From Plectosphaerella cucumerina (taxonomy: Eukaryota; Ascomycota; Sordariomycetes; Glomerellales; Plectosphaerellaceae), in assembly GCA_020746995.1 (NCBI GenBank), contig JAGPXD010000002.1, forward strand, positions 3,658,001 to 3,722,000: a stretch of 64,000 nt of DNA, given 5' to 3'. Of the stretch, positions 1 through 10,176 are shown piece by piece. The translations under genes and the position numbers were made by a program. The number at the start of each line of letters is the position of its first letter. The first letter of the stretch is position 1. Under the pieces are notes generated by a model. That model was not told where the DNA came from and searched no databases. It was given only the letters and a program-made list of their open reading frames with translations.

Positions 1-240
1 ATCTGTCGTCTCGGTGATTGCAAACTCCTCAGTGGTGAGAATGCCAGATGTGCGGATGAAGTCGAGAGCGTCAGGTGCAGACTCGACCGAAGGCACAGGT
101 GAAAGCACCCATTCCCTTGGGATTCTCGACCTCTGCTCAGCTCGTTTCTCCTCAGCGCGGGCAAGGTAGTCCTTGGCCACGATAGGCTCAGCTCTCGGCG
201 TCGAGCCGCCCTGGTAAATCTGGTCTTCTTCGAGGTGCAT
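1..240 (-). CDS. Amidase (acetamidase-like), N-terminal part only
   Basis: The minus strand reads open for 80 codons from an ATG at 238-240 to the window edge. The translation begins MHLEEDQIYQ and contains IPREWVLSP followed by DFIRTSGILTTEEFAITE. This order, an IPxEW segment and then a (P/I)RTSGxLTxEExxITE segment, is the conserved N-terminus of fungal amidase-signature enzymes of the acetamidase group, which hydrolyse amides to acid plus ammonia. The catalytic Ser-Ser-Lys region lies outside the window, so activity cannot be judged. The frame stays open a short way upstream of this ATG with no better start, and an upstream exon cannot be excluded. The same-strand regulator at 646-2052 lies upstream of it. 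Confidence 0.7.
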   Translation of the reverse strand, partial: MHLEEDQIYQGGSTPRAEPIVAKDYLARAEEKRAEQRSRIPREWVLSPVPSVESAPDALDFIRTSGILTTEEFAITETTD

Positions 241-645
241 CTTGCCGTCCTTGATGCTGAGTAGTAGGTGTGTTTGATGCTCGGGTTGTTGGGGGACATC
301 GACAAGTGCACCTCACGTGCGCCAGACATGGCTTTTAACACTGGTCTGGGCACAATACGCCATGGAACAGCCCCTCCTCTTCGAGGGATGACCCCAACAC
401 TGCCCACATCCCCTGAAGGAGGGCGGCTTCGGGGCCGGTGGCAATCCGGGGACAGGCTGTGATAGGCGCATAGATTGCTTTCCTTTTACGGAATGGTTCA
501 AACTACAGCGGACCGAGGCCGTTATCTCCAAGGCCGCCCCCGCGTCTCCCAGCGTCCCATCCACACCAGAACACGAGCGACGGGAGGGCATCCGGGGCAA
601 TGGCAGATAAGACTGAAATGCGTCATGCAGCTACCGCAGATGTTC
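241..645. other. Intergenic, presumed amidase promoter and regulator 3' region
   Basis: Short overlapping frames on both strands show no recognisable domain or codon pattern. I see no RNA gene or repeat here. Confidence 0.5.
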
Positions 646-2052
646 CTAGATGATACCCTTGGCCTTCCATATCTCCTCACACTGGGCCCTGACCCCATGA
701 TATCGCGGGAACTCTCCCGTCTGGCAGTTCCGCCAGTACGTCTCTACCACACCGCAGTGGCCCGGCGAAGACGCGTTGATAGCGGCCAGGAATACCGCCG
801 TCGCCATATGCGTGTAGTATCTCGAAGCAGGGGCTGCGGCCGTCACAATCTGACATATGCGGTCCACGGCAGAAGTCAGCGCCGCCCTCCTCGGTGCTCC
901 ATCACTATCAGACACATCGTCCCATGTCAACACGGCAATAGCAGCAGCGCATCTCCACGCGTCGCTGCACCGGCCCTGCTCCGTCTGGTCAGATCCCAGC
1001 TGAAGCAGCTGACGCATGGCTTGCAAATATCTCTCCTGCAGATTGCCAGGTTCCGCGTCAATCAAAGAAACAAACAGCTGAAACGTGTTGGCCGGACACC
1101 CCACGGCCACAAAGAAGTCCTCATCCATCAGTCCCCGATGCCACTCGAGGAAGATAAGCCCCTCGTCCCGGACACCAGGGCTTCGACGCAGCCGCCTGAT
1201 GACGCCGCCGACGACATCCCACCAGTTGAAGTAGGCCAGCATCTCTGACAGGCCCGGCACCCGCGAGGCAAGGGCGGTGAACTCGTCCGGGGTATGGCAG
1301 TGATAATCAAGAAGGGAGCGGGCGCCGCGCAGGTGTCGCTGCCATTCGCCAAAGGCTCCGTCGGAAACGACCTCAAAGAAGGCGAAGACGGCAATGGCGA
1401 GGAATGCCACGGGGTCGGCTGTCTCGAGGACCTCGTTGAGGCTGGCTAGGGTGGCCAGACGGTGGACCTCGAAGTCGTCGTGGCCCGGAGCAGCGGGAGA
1501 CGTGGCGGGTGGAGGCTCTGCGGTCCCCGTCTTGAGGCGGGCCTGGAGGAACTCATCGACCTGAGATACTAGCTGTGGACCCTTGACTGTATCCCGGTCG
1601 GTCTGCTGCGATCTCCGGAGGTTCTGGCAAAAGGCAGATAGTCGTTCGATGAGGGAGGCTTGGCTTGGTTGATACAGCTCAAGGGTGGCCAGCGCTGGGG
1701 GAGCCGCCTCCTGCACGTCGCTCTCCTGCCAGCCTAAAGGGGAGTAAGCAACTCCCGATATCTTTTGCAACTGCCACTCACCAGCTTTGATTGACTCGGA
1801 TCCACGGCTCGGTTGATCCCCTGAGGGCGGGACCTCTGGCGCCTTCGCCGCCGTCGCGGAAGCTGCCCACACGACACGCTGCGGGTATCCTCCACACGGC
1901 AACCCCTCCTGGACGCAGGGCAGGCATCTCGGGCGGTTCAGGTCGCACTTGACGCCGCGCCGGCGGCAGCCAGCGCAGTCCCGATCTCGGCGCAGGCCGC
2001 GGGGCTTCCCCCGGGGCTGGTCCGCAGTCTTGGGCCTCGCGGCTCGTGGCAT
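646..2052 (-). CDS. Zn(II)2Cys6 fungal transcription factor
   Basis: The reading frame of 468 codons starts at ATG 2050-2052. A binuclear zinc cluster sits at residues 26-53 with spacing C-x2-C-x6-C-x6-C-x2-C-x6-C (DCAGCRRRGVKC, then RCLPCVQEGLPC). It is preceded by a very basic N-terminus. The rest resembles the helical region of fungal-specific regulators that lack a clear middle homology domain (for example FAIAVFAFFEVVSDG-like helices around residues 215-235). It is a nuclear DNA-binding regulator with unknown target. A 48-bp segment at 1734-1781 begins GTGAGT, ends CTTTAG and keeps the frame, so it may be an intron. Removing it gives 452 residues. It lies between the amidase (same strand) and a divergent transporter, either of which could be its target, but that is inference. 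Confidence 0.85.
   Translation of the reverse strand: MPRAARPKTADQPRGKPRGLRRDRDCAGCRRRGVKCDLNRPRCLPCVQEGLPCGGYPQRVVWAASATAAKAPEVPPSGDQPSRGSESIKAGEWQLQKISGVAYSPLGWQESDVQEAAPPALATLELYQPSQASLIERLSAFCQNLRRSQQTDRDTVKGPQLVSQVDEFLQARLKTGTAEPPPATSPAAPGHDDFEVHRLATLASLNEVLETADPVAFLAIAVFAFFEVVSDGAFGEWQRHLRGARSLLDYHCHTPDEFTALASRVPGLSEMLAYFNWWDVVGGVIRRLRRSPGVRDEGLIFLEWHRGLMDEDFFVAVGCPANTFQLFVSLIDAEPGNLQERYLQAMRQLLQLGSDQTEQGRCSDAWRCAAAIAVLTWDDVSDSDGAPRRAALTSAVDRICQIVTAAAPASRYYTHMATAVFLAAINASSPGHCGVVETYWRNCQTGEFPRYHGVRAQCEEIWKAKGII
1734..1781 (-). other. Candidate 48-bp in-frame intron in the Zn2Cys6 gene
   Basis: On the minus strand it starts GTGAGT, contains a CTTAC branch-like site and ends CCCTTTAG. 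It is 48 nt long with no stop codon, so both the retained and the spliced forms are open. Confidence 0.55.
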
Positions 2053-3182
2053 CCTCTCGGCATGGTCAGGGGTGTTGTGAAGTCCGGGGATGAGGAGGGG
2101 GAGGGGGAGAATAGGTTCCCTTCTGCTTTTGGCAATTTGTTGGGGGAGCTCTGGGTTTAGTAGTAGCAGCTCTCAGGAGGTAGGGGGCATATCTCTCCGA
2201 AAGGGGGGGTGCCGGCGGCAACGGGTGTGCACTATTGGGGGGTCGTATCGCCTGGGGAACTTTTGATCCCTTTCCTGAAGAGGACAAGGGCCAGCTTATC
2301 GATCGCTGAAGGGGAGGTTGCAGAAGCCGGTTCTCGGGCGGCTTTGGGCGTTGTTGGTGGTGGCACCCTCCGGCGATGGTGGTCCCGCTGCATGTCTATC
2401 AGGCATGTAACCCCCAACCCTGGAAGCCGGTTTTCTGGGGTACATACACCATGATACAACGTGGGAACCAAGGTCTGGGCCCGGCACTTGATTTAATTGA
2501 TTCCCTTCCTCTTTGGGAAGGTTTTCAAAGGTTGCAAGACCCGGCCAGGCCACGATGTGTTCACTGGTGGTACAGTCCGGGGAATGAGCCACGGCCCCTG
2601 GGCAATACTTTGTCCTCAACTTGCGCTCGATTGACCTGTTGCCATGATTTACGTAACTATTATACCATTCCAACGTGCTCCAAGCCGGAGAAGCCAATGT
2701 CATGATGGCTACCCCATGGGGAATTGAGGCGAACTGACCAACATCACGACGGACCCGAGGCGCCGGCCTCGGGCTCGTCAGTGAGCACAGGGCAACACAG
2801 GGGGTTCGCCGCTGCGGGGAAAGCGATCGTCGGGGGACCTTTGCCGTCGATATGACGAGTCCACCGACCCAATCGACCCCTTATCGACGCCGAGAAGACT
2901 CCCTGTAGCGCCGTTGCTCCACACGAGTCAGCCGAAGTCGCGGGCCCCGTTTTCTTCAGTTTCCCCGATGGATGGCTCAAATCTCCAACCTTGGCGACCA
3001 CCACCACTACCCCGGCCTCCCACCCTGCCCGGCACCGATAAGACCAGACACGAGACACCACCAGAAGACGACCATACCCTCACGTCGTTATAAGAGACTG
3101 GTGTCCGGCACGATCGACAAGAGCCTAGGCATCCCCAGGGCCATTCATCTCCATCTCATCTTCAGACGCCAACACACCCATC
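2053..3182. other. Divergent intergenic region
   Basis: About 1.1 kb between the divergent regulator and the transporter, presumably carrying both promoters. Small frames occur on both strands without recognisable protein features. Nothing else stands out. Confidence 0.5.
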
Positions 3183-5084
3183 ATGGCCATCGACACCGCG
3201 TTCAAGAACCCCGAGGTGGAGGATGACTCCCGCGGCAGCCTCAAGGAGGAGGCCATTGCTTCAGAATCGGCTTCTCACGATGTCTCGTCCAAATCATACC
3301 GCAACCTCGTCCACCGCATCGACCGCCGGGTATGCCGTCTAGTCTGACCCTTCCCGCGCCAATGCTGACTCTAGGTAGTTGATCGTCACTACAGGCTTCA
3401 TGTACTGCGTCAGTCTCGTCGACCGTACCAACATCGGAGCTGCCAATATCGCTGGCATGGCTGCCGACCTGGGTCTGAACGTGGGCTACCGATACGTGAG
3501 TTGATCCGACAACTATCCAGCGACCCCAACTGACCCGTGCTATCCAGTCCACCATCGCTCTCGTCTTCTTCGTCTCCTTCATCATCTTCCAGCCGCCTGC
3601 CACCATCCTCTGCCGCCACATCGGCGCCAAGACCTTCCTGCCTGCCATCACTTTGGCATGGGGCATCCTGCTGGCAAGTTTGCGTGTCCCTGCCCTGCGT
3701 CTAACTTTGCTAACCCCTTGTCCAGATCGGCTTTGGCTTCCCCCAGAACTGGCAAACCCTGGCCGCACTGCGCTTCATTCTCGGTATCCTCGAGGCTGGC
3801 TTCCTTCCCTGCTGCTTGTTCCTCATTTCAACATGGTACACTCGGTACGATCTTCAGAAGCGTGTGACCACTTTCTACGCCATTGGCTTCTGCGCCTCAG
3901 GATTCGGCGGCATCTTGGCCTACGGCCTGTCACAGATGGTTCGTCTCCCTTTAGCTCTGTTTGAACCTCATGGTGGCTGACATCCTGACAGGAAGGACTC
4001 GGCAATGTTCGCGGCTGGAGATGGATCTTCATCATGGAGGGCCTGGTCACAATCGTTGTGGCCACGATCTCTTACTTCACCATCCTTGACTTCCCCGACC
4101 GCGCCCACGTCGGTTCAAAGTTCCTCACAAAGGCCGAGTGTGAGCAGATCATGCAAGCCATCGACACCGACCGGAACGACGCGGCCAAGGAGCCTTGGGA
4201 CTTTAAGAAGTGGATCTCTTCGGGCGCCGATCTTGTCGTCTGGAGCTTTGCTCTGATCTTCTTTGGTTTGACCGCAATCACTTATGGTATGTTTGGTCGA
4301 GGAGCAGCATGGGATTTCCATTCAGATCTTGACTGACACTCTTGTCCAGCAATTGCCTACTTCCTTCCCATCATCCTCCGCAACCAGATGGGTTTCTCCC
4401 TCGCCGCCTCTCAGTAAGCTCGGAAGATCTCTGCCGCTCAGACCTAGTACTGACCCGAAGAAGATGCCTCATCGCTCCTCCTTACTTTGTGGCTGCGATG
4501 TGGATGTACGGCACGGCCTGGATCTGCGACAAGTACCACATCCGCGGGCCTGTCATGATTGTCAACACAATTATTGGAATCATTGGTCTCTGCCTCATGG
4601 TCAGTTCAATCTTTTTCCACAATTCGTCTATCGAGATCCACTGCTGACAATGACTACCAGGGCTTTGTCAAGAACCCCGGTGTTGCTTACTTTGGCGTGT
4701 TCCTCATCTGCTGCGGTTTCAACACAAACATCCCAGCGTAAGACCATTATCTGCGACAATCCACAGTTTGGGAGACAATGCTAACACTTTGCCTCTAGAT
4801 GCATGACATACCAGGCAAACAACGTTCGCGGCCAGTGGAAGCGTGCCTTCTCTTCGGCCACCCTCATCGGAACTGGTGGTATCGGTGGTATCGCGGGCTC
4901 CTTGATGTTCCGCTCTCAGGATGCTCCGGCCTACCGCCCGGGAATGTACGCGTCCATTGGCTGCGCCGTGCTGACCCTCCTCGTCATTTGCGTCAACACG
5001 TGGTGGTTCAGGCGCGAGAACGCGAAGGCCGACCGGGGCGAGAAGGTGCTGGGCGGCCACCCCGACTTCCGATACACTGTGTAG
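3183..5084 (+). CDS. MFS anion:cation symporter, allantoate permease (Dal5)-like
   Basis: Nine exons: 3183-3329, 3379-3495, 3548-3673, 3726-3938, 3992-4286, 4350-4413, 4464-4599, 4661-4737 and 4799-5084. Together they encode 486 residues in frame. Diagnostic pieces in order are VSLVDRTNIGAANIAGM in the first membrane segment, a loop ending in AWGILL, FILGILEAGFLPCC, WRWIFIMEGL, and LIAPPYFVAAMWM with ACMTYQANNVRGQWKR in the C-terminal half. These mark the Dal5/Tna1 group, which imports allantoate, ureidosuccinate, nicotinate or similar organic anions with protons at the plasma membrane. The intron at 3674-3725 uses a GC donor (GCAAGT). The exon boundary at 4463 uses an AAG acceptor and could lie three bases earlier. 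The substrate cannot be told from sequence. Confidence 0.87.
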
Positions 5085-5763
5085 GAGGTATGACCAGAAG
5101 GTTTCTTTGGCTACCTGAGTTTGTGGAGTAGTAAGATGCAGTCAGTTGATGTTCATTGTTGTGAAGAGATGACCATGGCTTGTGATGACATAGTGTGACG
5201 TGTCAAGGGTTCGATGCTCAACCTGTTCCACTGTTATGTCCATCTTGTCTCTCTGCAAACACGAGGGCAAGATCAGGCAGGAATATTGAAAGTTGCTTTA
5301 CTCGTAGCGCTTCCCAGGGCAGCTACTGCTGTTGTACAACCAGAAGACGTCAGGCAGATTTCCAGGCGGCCAGGAGCCAGTCCTTGTTCACGCCTTGTCC
5401 CTTCTATTTCTGCTGTCAAAGGATGTCCGGCGCTAACCGGGCTGTTAGCGTCACCGCACCCCTTACGGCCAAGGCCTATCGCCCCAGATAACACCTGGAG
5501 GCAGAGCGCCCGCTGCCTGACGCGCTAGTAGTCCCTGCATGAAAAGTGGGCCGTGTCGACTTCATCTGAGATTTCCATTCTTCACTGGCCCATGGGCTCG
5601 ACATCACAAACTTGCCACTCACAAACAACCCATCCACGCCCTCATCACCAGCGATCCGAGGCGTTCAAGCACAACCAAGAAAGATACCCGTTGATTTCGA
5701 CGTCTTTTCATACATTTCCTCCACACGCTCAACCAACCCGCCACGTCGACCATTCCCATCAAG
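5085..5763. other. Intergenic, transporter 3' region and helicase leader
   Basis: It contains no convincing coding region. The frame starting at 5612 is a shadow that continues under the helicase. Confidence 0.5.
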
Positions 5764-7578
5764 ATGGGCCAGAGAATTCGCCAAAACGCCGGCGCCCAGG
5801 AGGGCAGCGGCGGCCGCCAGCACGGCCGTCGCAGAGGACGTGGAGGACACGGAGGCGGCGGCCAGGGTGGCTTCAACCAGCCCAGGCCCGTTCAGAGCGA
5901 AAACCAGCCTCCGGCGGCGACGTTTGTTCGAGACGACCCTATGCAGCTCGACTCAACGGCGGCACCCCCTCTCACAATGGCCGTTCCCGATGATACGCCG
6001 CGCTTCTCGGAGCTCGCCGGCCAGAACCTCGTCCACCCTACCATCATTCAGACCATCACCGAAGACCTCCAGTTCGACCACATGCTGCCCGTTCAGGCCG
6101 CCACGCTCAAGGAGCTGCTCCCGCCCTCGCGCTCAGACTGCCTCGTCCAGGCCAAGACCGGCACCGGCAAGACGGTCGCCTTCCTCCTCCCCGCCCTCCA
6201 GAACATGATCACCATGAACCGGCCGCAGCGTGGCCGCGGTGCCTCGCTTCTCGTCATCGCCCCAACCCGTGAGCTGGCCATGCAGATTGCAAAGGAGGCC
6301 ACCCGCCTCCTCCAGCGTATGCCCGAGTACCGCGTTTGCATCGCCATTGGCGGCACCGATAAGCGCGCCGAGGCCTCGCGCATCCTCAAGGGTTGCGACA
6401 TCCTCATCGCCACCCCCGGCCGTCTCATCGACCACATGGGCGACGAGAGTTTCCTCCCTCTCCTGGGCCACCTCGACACCCTGGTCCTCGACGAGGCTGA
6501 CCGCCTGCTCGACATGGGCTTCATGCCCGACCTCAAGCGCATCGTCTCGGGTCTCCCCGACAAGCGCCAGACTAACCGCCAGGGCATGCTCTTCTCCGCC
6601 ACCATTCCTCCCCGCGTGCAGGAGGTCGCTGGCATCGTGCTGGCCCCCGGCTACAAGAGCATCTCCACCATCCCCGAGGGCGAGGTCAACGCCCACGAGC
6701 GCGTCCCCCAGATCCTCATCACCGCCCCCACCTTCTCCCTGACGGCCGCCGCCATGGTCGGCGCCATCCGCGAGGAGGCCCACGCTGTCACCAACTCCCC
6801 CGGCAACCCTCCCTTCAAGGGCATCGTCTTCTCGCCCACCGCCGCCCTCGCCGACTACTACAGCGTCGTCCTGGGCAGCATCGGCGGCATGCCCCCCGTC
6901 TCGGTTCTGCACTCGCGCATGACCCAGAACAAGCGCACAAAGGTCACAAACGAGTTCCGTCTCGCCCAGTCCGCCCTCCTCGTCACCACCGACATCATCG
7001 CCCGTGGCATGGACTTCCCCGGCGTCACCTCCGTCCTCCAGGTCGGTCTGCCCGCCGACAAGGAGTCATACATCCACCGTCTCGGCCGTACCGCCCGTGC
7101 TGGCGCCGAGGGCCGCGGCATCTTCGTCGTCTGCGAGGCCGAGTCTTTCTTCCCCAAGTGGTCGCTCAAGGAGATGTCCCTGCAGCCCCGCGACGCCGAC
7201 CTCTCGGCCGCCTCCGAGGTTGCCGCCATCGCCGCTCGCATGGACGAGGAGCAACAGGCCCGCGTGTACCAGGCTTGGCTGGGCTACTACAAGAACTTCA
7301 TGAAGCCCCTCAAGTGGACTGCCGAGGAGCTCGTCGCGCAGGGCAACATCTTCGCCCGTGACGGCCTCGGTGCCCCCGAGACCCCCGCTCTGTTCAAGCC
7401 TACCGTCGGCAAGATGGGCCTCAAGGGCGTCAAGGGCCTGAGGGTCGTCCCCGCGCCGCAGAAGACAGGTCCCGGTCGTGGAGGTTTCGGTGGCGGCCAA
7501 GGTCAAGGCCAGGGCCAGTCCCAGGGCGGAGGTGGTGGTGGCGGTGGCCGTCGCCGCCAGCCCAAGGGTGGTCAGTAG
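5764..7578 (+). CDS. mss116: DEAD-box ATP-dependent RNA helicase, Mss116/CYT-19 type
   Basis: Single exon, 604 residues, start ATG in the context CATCAAGATGG. Motifs are in canonical order: FDHMLPVQ Q-motif near 104-111, AKTGTGKT (130-137), PTREL (167-171), TPGR (217-220), DEAD (243-246), SAT (278-280), TTDIIARGMD (408-417) and HRLGRTAR (438-445). These show an ATP-dependent RNA unwinding enzyme. The ELAGQNLVHPTIIQTI lead-in and the segment after motif VI resemble yeast Mss116 and Neurospora CYT-19, mitochondrial helicases that help group I/II introns fold. The N-terminus here is Arg/Gly-rich (GRRRGRGGHGGGGQGG) rather than a classical presequence, and the tail is a Gly/Gln-rich stretch ending in RRRQPKGGQ. 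Location is therefore uncertain, and an upstream exon with a targeting signal is possible but not visible. Confidence 0.88.
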   Translation: MGQRIRQNAGAQEGSGGRQHGRRRGRGGHGGGGQGGFNQPRPVQSENQPPAATFVRDDPMQLDSTAAPPLTMAVPDDTPRFSELAGQNLVHPTIIQTITEDLQFDHMLPVQAATLKELLPPSRSDCLVQAKTGTGKTVAFLLPALQNMITMNRPQRGRGASLLVIAPTRELAMQIAKEATRLLQRMPEYRVCIAIGGTDKRAEASRILKGCDILIATPGRLIDHMGDESFLPLLGHLDTLVLDEADRLLDMGFMPDLKRIVSGLPDKRQTNRQGMLFSATIPPRVQEVAGIVLAPGYKSISTIPEGEVNAHERVPQILITAPTFSLTAAAMVGAIREEAHAVTNSPGNPPFKGIVFSPTAALADYYSVVLGSIGGMPPVSVLHSRMTQNKRTKVTNEFRLAQSALLVTTDIIARGMDFPGVTSVLQVGLPADKESYIHRLGRTARAGAEGRGIFVVCEAESFFPKWSLKEMSLQPRDADLSAASEVAAIAARMDEEQQARVYQAWLGYYKNFMKPLKWTAEELVAQGNIFARDGLGAPETPALFKPTVGKMGLKGVKGLRVVPAPQKTGPGRGGFGGGQGQGQGQSQGGGGGGGGRRRQPKGGQ

Positions 7579-7782
7579 GTCGTTTGATCGTTGGTCTCGC
7601 GCATCAGAAAAGTGCGCATGGGAAAGTCAGGGTCCGCATTGTCATGGATAGCATTTGGCCGCGTCATTGGCGACGGCAGCATGTGTTTGTCTAGAGGGTT
7701 ATAGAATGGGTCTCCGGGAGTCATGAAATCCGTAATGAAGCCGTCTCCGGCAACTTTTTATCCGCCGCACACCGTCTCCCCT

Positions 7783-8877
7783 TCACAACAGCAAGTGACC
7801 TAGCCCATCCTCGACCATGGCCTCGCGCACCGTTTTCAGTACATCGCCGTGAATGCCCGCCGGTGCCGCGACCCAGCCATAGTTGGCCACCATCTGGCGG
7901 CCTGCCACGAGATCGGGCGCCTTGCCGTCCAGATCTGTGACTTTGCCGCCAGCCTCCTGGAAGAGAAGCATCGCGCCGGCGTGGTCCCAGATCTTGCCGA
8001 GGCGCTCACGGCGCTTGTACACCCAGAAGGTGACGTTGGCGTGGCCCAGGGCCAGCGAGGCCCAGCGCGCGACCCAGCCGAGGAGGTCACTGCCGGGGTA
8101 GGTGAGGCCGAGGCGCGCGGCGATCTTCTCGTGGACGCCTGGGGCGGCGGACGTGGCATCTAGGCTCGTGACGAGGCGGAGCTCGGTCGGGCGTGGGTCA
8201 TGCTGCGGGATGAGAGTGCCAGCGAGGTCAGGGGCGCCAGCGAGGGGGCGGATGAAGCTGCCGTGGCCGTTGATGGCGTAGAGGATGGAGCCGCCTTGAG
8301 GGTTGGGGTCAACGGTATCGTTACGCAGGGGCGGGTTGGCGTTCGGTGCAAGGTTGGGCAGGCCGACGACGGCAACGGTCTGAGCGCCATCGATCATCAG
8401 GCAGGCGTTGACAGCATAGATCTCGCCGCGGATGAACGTCTTCGTGCCATCCACAGGGTCGAACACCCAAATCCTGCCAGGTCCGGGGACGCCACTGCCG
8501 GGGAGATCGATGAGCTCGCAGGCGTGCTCTGGGGAGTCGGGGAGGACGAGGGGCGAGTCTGCGGGGGCAAGGCGGGCGGCCTGCTGGATGTAATCCCATA
8601 CGCTGGCCAGGAGAGCCGGATTGGCGCGGAGCTCGTCGGCAGTCTCCTCGCCTACGAAGCGGTCGTCGGGGAAGGCGGCGCGGATGGCGGCAGTGAGGAG
8701 GGCCTGAGCGGCAAAGTCGGCGACTGTCACGGGGCTGTGATCCGTCTTGGAGACGGAGTCGACGGCGCCGGCGGCGTTGGCGGCGTGCGCGGCGGCGAGG
8801 ACGAGGCGGGTGAGAGAGGAGGCGTGCTGGACTGCGGCGATGGCTGTGTGCAGCTCGCGGGCGTAGGGGGAGTCCAT
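7783..8877 (-). CDS. MET22: 3'(2'),5'-bisphosphate nucleotidase
   Basis: Single exon, 364 residues. It belongs to the lithium-sensitive inositol-monophosphatase-like superfamily. It removes the 3'-phosphate from 3'-phosphoadenosine 5'-phosphate (PAP) and PAPS, protecting sulfate assimilation and exonucleases from PAP build-up. Visible metal-binding motifs are KTDHSPVTVAD near 44-54, GEE at 76-78, the hallmark DPVDGTKTF at 140-148 and the C-terminal WDHAGAMLLFQEAGG. The length matches yeast Met22/Hal2 (357 residues). The gene is convergent with the helicase, with about 200 bp between stop codons. The start ATG at 8875-8877 gives the usual short N-terminal helix before KTD. Confidence 0.92.
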   Translation of the reverse strand: MDSPYARELHTAIAAVQHASSLTRLVLAAAHAANAAGAVDSVSKTDHSPVTVADFAAQALLTAAIRAAFPDDRFVGEETADELRANPALLASVWDYIQQAARLAPADSPLVLPDSPEHACELIDLPGSGVPGPGRIWVFDPVDGTKTFIRGEIYAVNACLMIDGAQTVAVVGLPNLAPNANPPLRNDTVDPNPQGGSILYAINGHGSFIRPLAGAPDLAGTLIPQHDPRPTELRLVTSLDATSAAPGVHEKIAARLGLTYPGSDLLGWVARWASLALGHANVTFWVYKRRERLGKIWDHAGAMLLFQEAGGKVTDLDGKAPDLVAGRQMVANYGWVAAPAGIHGDVLKTVREAMVEDGLGHLLL

Positions 8878-10176
8878 GGCTGTGGGGCGGGCGCGTGGGC
8901 GTCCGGGGTGATGGGTGATGGGTGATGGCGGGGGATGTCGTTGGTGTTAGGTGAGGGAGGTGGTGGGGAGTGAAGTGAGTGACGTGAGGTGAGATGTGTG
9001 GATGGATGAGGGAAGAGTCATCCGACTGCTCGGATCCGAAGAAGTTTTAGGCCCGGCATCGGCATCAGCCCAGTGGCGGGACCCGCCACCGGCGGCGCCG
9101 CTGCAAACAAACTTGAAGAACTACGTGCAGATGCGATGACGACATAAGACAGATACGCGGTGATGGAAATTCAAGCAGTATCCTCGAACATGACAACGCG
9201 GCCGTCATTTGCTGTGACAATTTTACCATTGTGGCTGGTGGTTGAGTCTGACTGCTCTTAGGTCAAAGACAATTGGCTCGACGTTACTTGACTGGCGATG
9301 AGATCGTTACGAGAGCTGTTACCTGCCCCCCTTCCCTCTCTTGCTCTCGCGCCAGGCGTACTTCATCCCTATCTCGGCACGAATAATCTCTCATCCAAGC
9401 ACAAAGCACATGGGCATGTGAGATGCGCGTCCGACTTGACGGCAGAGTGTCGAAGAAGAGGTCGCGCCCAGACGTCGAGGCTCAGATACTTGCGCCAATA
9501 ACGTGTGTTTGCCCGATCAGGCAAATGTGAGGCGCGAAAAAGCCCTCACGATGTCTTGATGTGCCAAAGACCCAAATGAGGTTCGGTTTTGGCGGCTGGA
9601 GAGGGGAATCGTACGATACTGTTGTGTGACCCAATCATGTGCTTCAATGCTTCTTACCGCCTCCTGCTTCTTTGGGATCTCTGATGGAACCTGAAGGCAG
9701 GAAGGAAGGGACATGCAGCTGAAGCGATGACGGGAGTTCAAGCAGCCAGGGCACAATCAGCCTGGGCTGCCTCGTGGATTCCATCAGTGGCGGAAGGCAC
9801 AGTGGCGGATGGGTTGCGGGGCAGGACAGGGCTGAGTGATGGGCGGGGACTGGAGTCTTCAGGGGCACTGGTGCTGTAGCCTGCAGATGACCCACTGTAG
9901 AACGCCCGGCTTGAGCGCGTCTTGGCGGGGTTTGGACCGTCACCCACCCCTGCCGGGGACTTTTGGCGGCCTCGTTCAGGGGACTCCTGCAAGGGTGACG
10001 TCTCCGACTCGACAGGAGGGGTCGCCCCGGGTTTCAAGTTTTGCGACAGCTCCATCCTCAAGATCTCATCCTCTGTCAACCTCACTCTTATTACTACCTG
10101 TACCTGATCTCCTACCATCCTCGAACTTCGAAATATACGCCAGCAACCTGAGTCATCAGCACAATAGCACCTCTCC
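8878..10176. other. Divergent intergenic region, 1.3 kb
   Basis: It separates two divergent genes and should hold both promoters. Open frames on both strands overlap each other and lack domains. No RNA gene was recognised. Confidence 0.5.

Noticed and set aside
6093..7506. Long antisense frames under the helicase
   Set aside because: They mirror the codon bias of the helicase gene, and the sense frame carries all helicase motifs.
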